A stretch of DNA of 64,000 bases, taken from assembly GCF_020181655.1 (NCBI RefSeq), contig NZ_CP084032.1, positions 1,984,001 through 2,048,000 of the forward strand, read 5' to 3'. How positions within the stretch are numbered: position 1 is the stretch's first letter; the number at the start of each line of letters is the position of its first letter. A program made the translations under genes and the position numbers. Shown one piece after another: positions 1 through 5,751 of this stretch. The notes below the pieces were generated by a model. That model saw nothing but the letters and a program-made list of their open reading frames with translations, did not search any database and was not told where the DNA came from. The DNA comes from Pectobacterium colocasium (GTDB lineage Bacteria > Pseudomonadota > Gammaproteobacteria > Enterobacterales > Enterobacteriaceae).

Positions 1-215
1 GAAAGTATATTTTCATTCGTGCTGTAGCGATTAGGTTCGCCAAGTATTCTTTCGGGCACTTTATAACTTGAAGATACATTAGGGCCGGGCGTATAGCTTA
101 CGATTTCCGTGGCAAAACCCACTGCGGTACCCGGAATATCGGGATAACCTTTATAGGTTTCTGCAAAGGCTGAAGCTGATAATAGGCACATTAATGCAAT
201 TGCATATTTTTTCAT
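1..215 (-). CDS. secreted protein, N-terminal part only
   Basis: The frame starts at the ATG at 215 behind a good ribosome binding site (AGAGGACG) and runs off the left edge, so only about 71 residues are visible. The first 18 residues (MKKYAIALMCLLSASAFA) form a typical signal peptide with an AFA cleavage site. The mature start (ETYKGYPDIPGTAVGF) continues into a hydrophilic stretch rich in Pro, Tyr and Ser. It resembles secreted or cell-surface hypothetical proteins, but I cannot name a family from this fragment. It is exported to the periplasm or beyond by inference from the signal peptide. AT-rich composition and position left of the island scar suggest accessory DNA. Confidence 0.75.
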   Translation of the reverse strand, partial: MKKYAIALMCLLSASAFAETYKGYPDIPGTAVGFATEIVSYTPGPNVSSSYKVPERILGEPNRYSTNENIL

Positions 216-326
216 TTCACGTCCTCTTAATATAAAAATCCCACGATTATGGGGAATTCATTGATGTTATTTTACGTTTGCCAGTTCGTTAGTAATTAGC
301 CCACGAAAATATCAATGGACATTGCA

Positions 327-590
327 CTAGCACGTAAGCATCACGTGTAATCGAACCGACAATAGGCTGCACCTAATAGTACTGACGACCGATTCACGTT
401 GAGCAATGATCTCGCAAATCCTCGATGCTTCATTTAAATTCGTTTTAATATTTATCCAAGGCAGACTTTCCTGATGGATGAGCCTGTTATAGCGATGAAC
501 GGTCAGCGCAAACCGCACAATGGCTCTGATATTCTCAACCTGCTTTGCGTAACGTTGTGTTATTGATTTTGTTATCTGAGATATTTACTG
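327..590 (-). other. unrecognised open frame, possible gene remnant
   Basis: A reading frame without a convincing start is open from about 590 down to a stop at 327. The ATG-initiated part is 63 residues and includes VHRYNRLIHQESLPWINIK. The upstream in-frame part (QRYAKQVENIRAIVRFALT) also looks protein-like. No ribosome binding site or family was recognised. It may be the end of a decayed gene in the older island remnant, or chance. The rest of 216-636 shows nothing else I can support. Confidence 0.2.
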
Positions 591-636
591 CTGGAAGGGA
601 ACCGATATTTTTAGGATTGCAGGTAGGTCTTATCAT

Positions 637-866
637 TCACTATTTTGACAGTAAAACGCCTGTGCGTATAAAAGACGCATAGAATTTAGATCATGTTGTC
701 TTTCACGCGGTAGGGGATGATGTGGGGATAGTGCGTTAACACCCGCTCACGTGTTCCGGATACACGGGCGGGCTTCCGATTGTTGGTCGCTGAGGTAGTC
801 ATTCCACTAGCTTTACGAACTGGCTGTCTGCCAGTGGATCGTCTTGCGCGATATAGAGGTACTCGG
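637..866 (-). pseudogene. broken second copy of the ParE-like toxin
   Basis: This stretch aligns base by base with the intact toxin gene at 2133-2417 but is no longer translatable. Shared segments include the codons for YIAQDDP near 845, the HYP-IIPYRVKD region near 700-730, and the C-terminal tail near 650. It has lost some bases in the middle, which shifts the frame. A CAG codon has become TAA in the segment after RVKDNMI. Its 5' end is missing and replaced by an integrase fragment at about 862-870, so a recombination joined the two genes. It is a remnant of an older element carrying the same toxin-antitoxin module. Confidence 0.8.
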
Positions 867-1095
867 CTTCCCGCATTTGTCTGGCATCAGCCAAAGAAAT
901 TGCCGGATAGCTGCCAAACGTCAACGTAGTGCGCTTTTTAGTTTGTGGGTGGTAATAGCGAAAACGCCATGTCTTTGTGCCGGAAGGTTTGACGAACAAT
1001 AGCAGCCCGCCACCATCATGTAGCGACAATTCTTTGTCTATTACTTTAGCGGCTTTGACTTCCGTGTTTGTGAGGGGCTTTGCCTGAATGTCCAT
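799..1095 (-). pseudogene. truncated P4-type integrase, N-terminus fused to toxin fragment
   Basis: The open frame is 98 codons. Residues 1 to about 76 match the N-terminal DNA-binding (DUF4102) domain of the intact integrase at 9680-10930: both share PLTNTE-KAAK, GG-LLLVK-SG, KTWRFRYY and TKKR. From residue 77 on (AEYLYIAQDDPLADSQFV) the sequence is the toxin homologue instead, and it stops at 799. The core-binding and catalytic tyrosine recombinase domains are absent, so it cannot recombine DNA. A peptide could still be made because the frame is open, but there is no reason to expect function. Confidence 0.85.
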
Positions 1096-1160
1096 GATCG
1101 TTATCTTTGTGACTACGGTTTTATGGGACTACGCTGATTTAGTCCCAAATGTAGTCCCAA

Positions 1161-1272
1161 ACTTTCCGGCTGTAAACGGGGTATCCCGATAGATAACAGG
1201 CAACAAAAAAACCGCAAACTCAGTGAGAATGCGGGTTTTTGTGGGGTTTCCGGTAGTAAACGATACTAACCG
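1161..1272. repeat. direct repeat copy 1 (island boundary)
   Basis: This 112-bp segment is nearly identical to 10986-11097, with only a few mismatches. It lies upstream of the broken integrase, just as the other copy lies upstream of the intact integrase. It contains the same CCCGCA/TGCGGG hairpin. The arrangement marks the int-proximal end of an older related element. Confidence 0.9.
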
Positions 1273-1288
1273 CACGAGAGAAATTGAA
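1272..1288 (-). other. degenerate attachment site, remnant of proL 3' end
   Basis: The 17 bases gcacgagagaaattgaa match 15 of 17 positions of the T-arm and acceptor part of the proL gene (11114-11130). The segment sits at the end of the 112-bp repeat, where an integrated element would leave its distal attachment copy. Compared with the intact locus, about 17 bases including the CCA end are missing between this match and the repeat. I infer it is the left boundary of the satellite. Confidence 0.6.
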
Positions 1289-1429
1289 TTTGCATTATAA
1301 CAACCTGTTTTTATTGTTCATGTTATGATTCGTTTTTTGTTCATATAACTAAACGTATAACTAAAACGAAAAGTCATCCTGAAAAATAGTCTGCGCATGA
1401 CAGTAAGGTTTCGTTTGATACGCTGATTT

Positions 1430-1789
1430 TTAGTGCTGGGTGCGATGTACATTTAATTTTGCCTTACGACGCTCCAACACCATCATTTTGCGTGTGTGCT
1501 GCCATAAAATCCCATCGAGCAACATAAACTCACGCCATTCGGCTGTACCCAAAGAAAGAGATCTGTGCATCAACTCGCCGACACGTTCAGCAAGAAGTAG
1601 GTTTCTTACTCGTAGCAATTGCAACGGCGTGAATCGCCCATCATCACCCGCCAAAGGAAAGAATGCCTGGCGGCTGCGTTCCCCATGTTTCACTGCATTG
1701 GTGTTACCTACGGGAGCACCTGCACCGATACGTTTACCGCCCCAGCCGGACGATCTTGATTGTTGGTCGTGTTTTTTGTTGTCTTTCAT
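1430..1789 (-). CDS. small conserved island protein of unknown function
   Basis: The protein is about 119 residues from the ATG at 1789; a TTG at 1828 would add 13 residues and neither start has a strong ribosome binding site. Near the N-terminus is a Gly-rich basic motif, GWGGKRIGAGAPVGNTNAVK. Motifs of the form GAPxGNxNAxKHG occur at the start of phage small-terminase-like and other mobile-element proteins. The remainder is helical and Arg/Leu rich. It ends the same-strand cluster with the RelB-like and toxin-antitoxin genes. Function is unknown; nucleic-acid binding is a guess from the basic motif. Confidence 0.6.
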   Translation of the reverse strand: MKDNKKHDQQSRSSGWGGKRIGAGAPVGNTNAVKHGERSRQAFFPLAGDDGRFTPLQLLRVRNLLLAERVGELMHRSLSLGTAEWREFMLLDGILWQHTRKMMVLERRKAKLNVHRTQH

Positions 1790-1846
1790 GGCTGAGTGGC
1801 GATTAGTTAGTGGATGTGCGTTCGTCAAAACCCAAAAAGTAAAACA

Positions 1847-2095
1847 CTAAAGATCATCCAGCGTCATGCGTACTGGCTTGGGGTTGTGAAGATGTTCACG
1901 GACAACTTCAACTAATTCTACGTCTTCATCATTGAGTAACTTTTGTTTAAATGGGAGTCTTTCATTTTCAGCAACGTATTCCAACGTAAGGCGCAATGCC
2001 TCAGAAGGTGTAATACCCAGTTTCTTCAGTGCTGCATAAGAGCGCCTTTTAAGATCGTCATCGATACGGAAAGTAACATTACCCATCATATTCAC
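1847..2095 (-). CDS. RelB/DinJ-type antitoxin, apparently orphan
   Basis: This is an 82-residue protein. The N-terminus (NVTFRIDDDLKRRSYAALKKLG) is the ribbon-helix-helix DNA-binding region of the RelB/DinJ family, followed by the typical ITPSEALRLTLEYV helix. The C-terminal third is acidic and likely to wrap a toxin. The expected partner, a RelE/YafQ endonuclease directly downstream, is absent: the next gene (1430-1789) does not resemble a toxin. Upstream lies the ParE-like gene, which already has its own antitoxin. The start is a GTG at 2095 or the ATG pair at 2089/2086. It may regulate its own promoter or act as an anti-addiction antitoxin. Confidence 0.75.
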   Translation of the reverse strand: MNMMGNVTFRIDDDLKRRSYAALKKLGITPSEALRLTLEYVAENERLPFKQKLLNDEDVELVEVVREHLHNPKPVRMTLDDL

Positions 2096-2132
2096 CGGTG
2101 TACTTAGGTTTACTTTTGTGAAGGTTCGTTGT

Positions 2133-2417
2133 TCACCATTTTGCGGGTAAACGTCTGTGTGTATGAAAGACGCGTAGAATCTGGATCATATTATCTTTCA
2201 CGCGGTAGGGGATGATGTAGGGATAGTGAGTTAACACAAGTTCACGCGTTCCAAGTACACGGCCAGGTCTTCCCATTGCTGGCTGTTGCGGTAGTAATTC
2301 CGTCAACCTTTGGACTTCATCTATGAATTGGCTGGCGGCTTGTGGATCGTCCTGCGCGATATAGCGGTACTCGGCTTCCAAATTGGCCGCAGATTTACGC
2401 AGCCATTTAATTTCCAT
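2133..2417 (-). CDS. RelE/ParE superfamily toxin
   Basis: This is a 94-residue protein with the ParE-type fold signature. An N-terminal helical hairpin (NLEAEYRYIAQDDPQAASQF) is followed by GRPGRVLGTREL, the strand HYPYIIPYRV and the C-terminal strand ILRVFHTHRRLP. Family members inhibit gyrase (ParE) or cleave ribosome-bound mRNA (RelE); the GRPGRV and LRVFH motifs favour ParE. Its start overlaps the end of the antitoxin gene by 11 bases, the usual antitoxin-first translational coupling. A mutated, truncated copy sits at 637-866. Likely role: stabilisation of the island. Confidence 0.85.
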   Translation of the reverse strand: MEIKWLRKSAANLEAEYRYIAQDDPQAASQFIDEVQRLTELLPQQPAMGRPGRVLGTRELVLTHYPYIIPYRVKDNMIQILRVFHTHRRLPAKW

Positions 2418-2652
2418 GTCTTGCCGTACCTAACTTTTTAAACAGATTGTCCATCTCATCTGATGAGACAAAATCGCCTGCATCGGCTTCTTTAATAGCT
2501 TGCTCGATCTCTGTTATCTGCCAGGCTTCCCGCGCAAGATAGTCTTCAATAGCTTGTCCAGCCAGAAAAGAGCGGGTACGTCCCGTAGCTTTAGCCAGCG
2601 CATCAAGCTGCGCGGTTGTTTCATCATTTAATCGAACGGACATGACACCCAT
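2407..2652 (-). CDS. ribbon-helix-helix antitoxin of the ParE-like toxin
   Basis: The protein is about 81 residues. The ribbon-helix-helix DNA-binding domain is at the N-terminus (SVRLNDETTAQLDALAKATG, then RTRSFLAGQAIEDYL), followed by an acidic C-terminal tail that would neutralise the toxin. The start is placed at the ATG at 2652, where GAGGTGG lies six bases upstream; an ATG at 2643 is possible and one at 2664 is less well placed. It overlaps the toxin gene downstream. Autoregulation of the operon promoter in 2665-2750 is expected for the family. Confidence 0.85.
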   Translation of the reverse strand: MGVMSVRLNDETTAQLDALAKATGRTRSFLAGQAIEDYLAREAWQITEIEQAIKEADAGDFVSSDEMDNLFKKLGTARHGN

Positions 2653-2844
2653 ACGCCACCTCACTACATTGTGTGTTTTGTATACATTGTAGTTACTAGG
2701 GATATAGGAGGCAAGCTACTACTTAATGGTATTCGGGATGTTGTTCTCTATGCATGTATGGATTAGCAGCTGGCGTCTGTTAAGAGAGTGCAGTGAGCTG
2801 AACCGTGGTATGTTAGGCAACCTAGAACTGAAAACCTAAAAAGG

Positions 2845-3045
2845 ATGTCACTTCCGGTGAACAATTGTCAGACCTGTAGCCAGCCAATGAGCAAAACGCC
2901 AGAAACACTTAATTTTGATTGTGGTGGCGATTGTTTAAGTTGCATGGCTTGGCATGGTGATCCAGACGCAATTGAGGTCGTTGAGAGACTTACTGGCGAT
3001 AAAGTTAATGTCCGTGAACTTTCATATCGTACCTGTAAAGGTTGA
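2845..3045 (+). CDS. small cysteine-rich protein, putative zinc ribbon
   Basis: The protein is 66 residues from ATG 2845, or 62 from the GTG at 2857, which has AAGGA 11 bases upstream. It contains CQTC near the N-terminus and a dense motif FDCGGDCLSCMAWHGDPDA in the middle, six cysteines in that span, and one more near the end. The GGDCLxCM-x-GDPD pattern resembles short hypothetical proteins of Gammaproteobacteria I have seen, though I cannot name the family. Metal binding is inferred from cysteine pairs. It lies divergent from the antitoxin genes, in the cargo part of the satellite. Confidence 0.5.
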   Translation: MSLPVNNCQTCSQPMSKTPETLNFDCGGDCLSCMAWHGDPDAIEVVERLTGDKVNVRELSYRTCKG

Positions 3046-3054
3046 AGGTCAACC

Positions 3055-3285
3055 ATGAGCGAGGAGCGGAAATTCATACTGTTTTACAGTCAGATAGAGG
3101 TATCACTAACTTCGCTGTTTATCAATAAAGTGGGAGCAGGTCAAACGGGTGCAGCAGTAAGCGCGGACTTAGCCGTTCTTTGGCCAACGTCGGTCTCTGT
3201 ATGCTTAGAGAGTTGTCGAAAAGATCGTCTTGCTCCTAAATGGTCTATAAAGTGGAATTCTGCTGTGTATATTTTGAGAAAGTAG
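3055..3285 (+). CDS. uncertain small open frame
   Basis: This 76-residue frame begins 10 bases after the cysteine-rich gene. No family was recognised; composition is mixed with no clear domain, signal peptide or membrane segment. A GAGCGAGGAG-like stretch is inside rather than before the frame, so the ribosome binding site is poor. It could be a coupled partner of the preceding gene, a decayed gene, or chance. The stretch 3286-3386 holds only the leader of the next gene. Confidence 0.25.
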   Translation: MSEERKFILFYSQIEVSLTSLFINKVGAGQTGAAVSADLAVLWPTSVSVCLESCRKDRLAPKWSIKWNSAVYILRK

Positions 3286-3386
3286 TATGCACAGCGACAT
3301 TGTAATCCGACAGAGTGGTCTCTTGGCCAAGACTACCCTGTAGAACTAATCTCACTACCAACCTATTCTAATTTACAGAAGGTATT

Positions 3387-4709
3387 ATGGAAAAAAAATA
3401 TCAGGTATTTTTGAGCTCCACCTATACAGATTTGGTGGAGGAGAGGGAAAGTATCATTAAAGCAGTCCTAGAATTGTATCATATCCCGATTGGAATGGAG
3501 ATGTTCAGTGCAGAAGATGAAGATCAATGGGAAATAATAAGAAGAACCATAGAGGTAAGTGATTATTACATCTTAGTGTTAGGGTTAAGATATGGTTCAA
3601 AAACGTCCGGTGGGATAAGTTTCACCCATAAAGAATATAATTATGCCTTAGACAAAAAAATCCCTGTTCTTGCATTCTTAATGAATGACACTGTGGCTTT
3701 ATCTGGAGATAAACGAGATGACGATCTCACTGACATTAAAAAATTCCGCAATACTGTTCTAACAAATTCCAAAATGGCACAGTTTTGGGACACAAAAGAC
3801 CAATTAATAAAAAATGTTTCAGTTTCCTTAATGAAGCAGATTATGCAAAAACCTGGGATAGGATGGATACGCGGAGACAATACTTTTGTCAGTGAGTCTC
3901 TATCCAACGAATTATCAGTTCTAAGTAAAGAAAACAGAGAGTTAAGAGAAAAAATTACATTGCTTGAGTCAAAAATAGAAATTAAAAAACCAGATATCAA
4001 ACTATTCATAAATCATCCGTCTGTTGATGAAAAATTCAATTCATTTGCAAAAGTCAGCATGCCTGAAGAATTAAATATAAATGACATCAACCCACACCTC
4101 ATTGAATTTATTTCAGAAGATGATATTGAGCAGCATAATAGCCTCATCCCTAGTGAGCTTGAGCTTGAACAGTTTAACATTGAAAGCGAAAAACACTTCA
4201 AAATAGAAAACTACTCTACCGCTTTAAGAGTTGAAGTTTCCAACAAAGGAACTGCCAAAGCAAATAACATATTTATAGAACTGACCTTTCCTCCAGAAAT
4301 TCTCATATATGAAATTGATAAAAAGCCAGAAAAACCGAAATCTCCGGTCCCTTTTGATCCACGAATCAGGGCGCAAGCGCTTTACCAAAAAAAGCAGGAT
4401 GATTTGAATTCCCTGAAATCATTTTCTATTTATAACCCAATGTCTATGCGTGGGTTAACCGTAACGAATGATTTCATCGACACAAATATTTTCAGAAACA
4501 CCAAACTGGCTGATACCTTGTTTTATACCGTACTGAGAGACAACACTATCACTATTAAACTTGATAACTTAATTCATACAAGGTTAAGAAGGTTTAGTGA
4601 TGAGTACATGATTGTGCCTTTAAATACGGGAAAGCACATTGTTGAAGCTGATATTATTTGTGAAGAATATACTCAGCTTGAGACTGTAACGATTGAACTG
4701 CAAATCTAG
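3387..4709 (+). CDS. DUF4062 (TIR-like) protein, candidate defence effector
   Basis: The protein is 440 residues, preceded by AGAAGG five bases before the ATG. Residues 1 to about 105 form a DUF4062 domain: the hallmark VFLSSTYTDLVEER is at the N-terminus, followed by DYYILVLGLRYGS and FTHKEYNYALDKKIPVLAFL. This domain is related to TIR/SEFIR-type nucleotide-handling folds and is often fused to sensor modules in bacterial immune proteins. Residues about 165-195 look like a coiled coil rich in Leu, Glu and Lys. The C-terminal half is beta-rich (NKGTAKANNIFIELTF) with no family recognised. The gene is far more AT-rich than the backbone and stands alone as cargo between the origin-like repeats and the toxin-antitoxin genes. 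A defence role is inferred from domain and location, not shown. Confidence 0.75.
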   Translation: MEKKYQVFLSSTYTDLVEERESIIKAVLELYHIPIGMEMFSAEDEDQWEIIRRTIEVSDYYILVLGLRYGSKTSGGISFTHKEYNYALDKKIPVLAFLMNDTVALSGDKRDDDLTDIKKFRNTVLTNSKMAQFWDTKDQLIKNVSVSLMKQIMQKPGIGWIRGDNTFVSESLSNELSVLSKENRELREKITLLESKIEIKKPDIKLFINHPSVDEKFNSFAKVSMPEELNINDINPHLIEFISEDDIEQHNSLIPSELELEQFNIESEKHFKIENYSTALRVEVSNKGTAKANNIFIELTFPPEILIYEIDKKPEKPKSPVPFDPRIRAQALYQKKQDDLNSLKSFSIYNPMSMRGLTVTNDFIDTNIFRNTKLADTLFYTVLRDNTITIKLDNLIHTRLRRFSDEYMIVPLNTGKHIVEADIICEEYTQLETVTIELQI

Positions 4710-4849
4710 TTAACACACTACCCCTCGAATGTAGGATGATGGGGAGCGGACAAGCCAGGTGTGCCGGTCGCGTCAGGATGGTTTCTTGTTTGATCGGTAC
4801 GGTTCTGGCGGGATGCCGTACCGGATGTGATTCATTCTGGTATCAGTGG

Positions 4850-5081
4850 CTAGCAGTCTGGATTTGCTCTGCGGTCGCCGCGCCCGGGAGACCGTAATGG
4901 TTTTTGGCATGGCATTGCTCACCAGCATCACGATCAGGCCCGGCGTGCCTGTGAGACCCAGCGTCTGCGCCAGTTGATTATTTTTCTACAGGTGGCTGCT
5001 GTAATCTGCCTCCAGTTTCTCTCCCATCCCCGCCGATTTGGCCGCAGCGTCGATGTCCTCTGCAGTCAGTTTGCCTTCATT
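4850..5081 (-). pseudogene. decayed DsbA-family thioredoxin-like gene
   Basis: Translation of the minus strand from about 5081 gives NEGKLTAEDIDAAAKSAG and then a TAG stop. In the same frame it continues as NNQLAQTLGLTGTPGLIVM, the cis-Pro TGTP region of DsbA/ScsC-type thiol oxidoreductases. A frameshift near 4880 is needed to read the family-typical end (PGAATAEQIQTA). The N-terminal half with the CxxC active site was not found. It is a nonfunctional fragment of a periplasmic disulfide enzyme carried into the island. Confidence 0.65.
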
Positions 5082-5473
5082 GTGGCCAGTCCGGTGACCT
5101 GCTACCCGTTGAACTCACAGCACACAGCAGACTGTCGAGCTTGGCCAATCTCAGTATTGTTTTACTCGGCCATAGATCGAAACCGTCCCTAATCTACCAT
5201 TTCAAGCACATTCCCCGTCGCGCCGACATCGCAAAAACCATAGCATTTCTATACATGCGTACCGACCAAAAAATTGATTTCAAATTGAATAAAATGAGGT
5301 GTGGTGCGGGTTGCAGCGAGGTACGCAGTTCGTACAGTAATGCGTACAACTGCGTACCACATTGCGAATTTTTCTGTAACCGCTCAGTGTCGGTTTGCGC
5401 ACTTTCGTGCTGGCAATGGTTTAACCCATCATGATTTTTTGTGTGCGTAAATTCTTATAGATAGGCAAAAGTG
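5082..5473. other. non-coding stretch without recognised content
   Basis: Short frames occur on both strands but none shows a ribosome binding site or family resemblance. The part near 5082-5200 may hold further debris of the DsbA-like gene. The part from 5270 has AT-rich and GTACG-containing short repeats (tgcgtaccg, gtacgcagttcgtac) of unknown meaning. Confidence 0.4.
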
Positions 5474-5501
5474 GGTCGGTTCGGTAGGTTCAGTCGGTTC
5501 A
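5474..5501 (+). repeat. 28-bp perfect inverted repeat, left arm
   Basis: The arm begins GGTCGGTTCGGTAGGTTC and ends AGTCGGTTCA, and it is the exact reverse complement of 5703-5730. It contains three of the iterons. The two arms face each other across 201 bases. Confidence 0.95.
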
Positions 5502-5702
5502 CGTAGTCAACTGATTGATAGATAGGGTAATTATTTTTAGAATTGAACCGACTTATGGGTAGGTTCACGCGGTGTGTAGGTCGGTTCATCAAGCCAGCCA
5601 GAAAAGAGGCGTTTGGTTAGGTCGGTTCAAAATAGCTAAAGTCGGTTCAAGGTCGGTTCACTATTCAAATAAAAATAACCATAAATCAATGTATTAAAAT
5701 AA

Positions 5703-5730
5703 TGAACCGACTGAACCTACCGAACCGACC
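5703..5730 (-). repeat. 28-bp perfect inverted repeat, right arm
   Basis: The arm is the exact reverse complement of 5474-5501 and lies between the primase-helicase stop codon (5752) and the AT-rich part of the iteron cluster. Identity stops immediately outside both arms. Confidence 0.95.
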
Positions 5731-5751
5731 TTATTTTACCTTACGCGTGAT

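Larger units (their letters stand above)
5474..5730. repeat. iteron cluster, putative crr/replication origin of the satellite
   Basis: Twelve copies of an 8-base unit occur in 257 bases. Seven are exact TCGGTTCA in either orientation (5494, 5544, 5581, 5622, 5642, 5653, 5703). Three are TAGGTTCA variants (5485, 5560, 5712). Two end in G (5476 and 5721). The cluster starts 21 bases after the stop of the primase-helicase gene, the place where phage P4 has its crr element bound by the alpha protein. The interior is AT-rich around 5661-5702. I infer that it is the alpha-binding origin region; it also resembles no coding sequence. Confidence 0.7.

Noticed and set aside
1440..1850. 136-codon plus-strand frame opposite the GAPVGN protein
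   Set aside because: It is the antisense shadow of the minus-strand genes, with unnatural composition.
5261..5360. Short GTACG-type repeats considered as part of a CRISPR or iteron array
   Set aside because: Units are too short and irregular, without constant spacers; no cas genes are present.
4974..5434. Two plus-strand frames over the DsbA-like remnant
   Set aside because: Antisense to recognisable DsbA-family sequence; no ribosome binding sites or homology.
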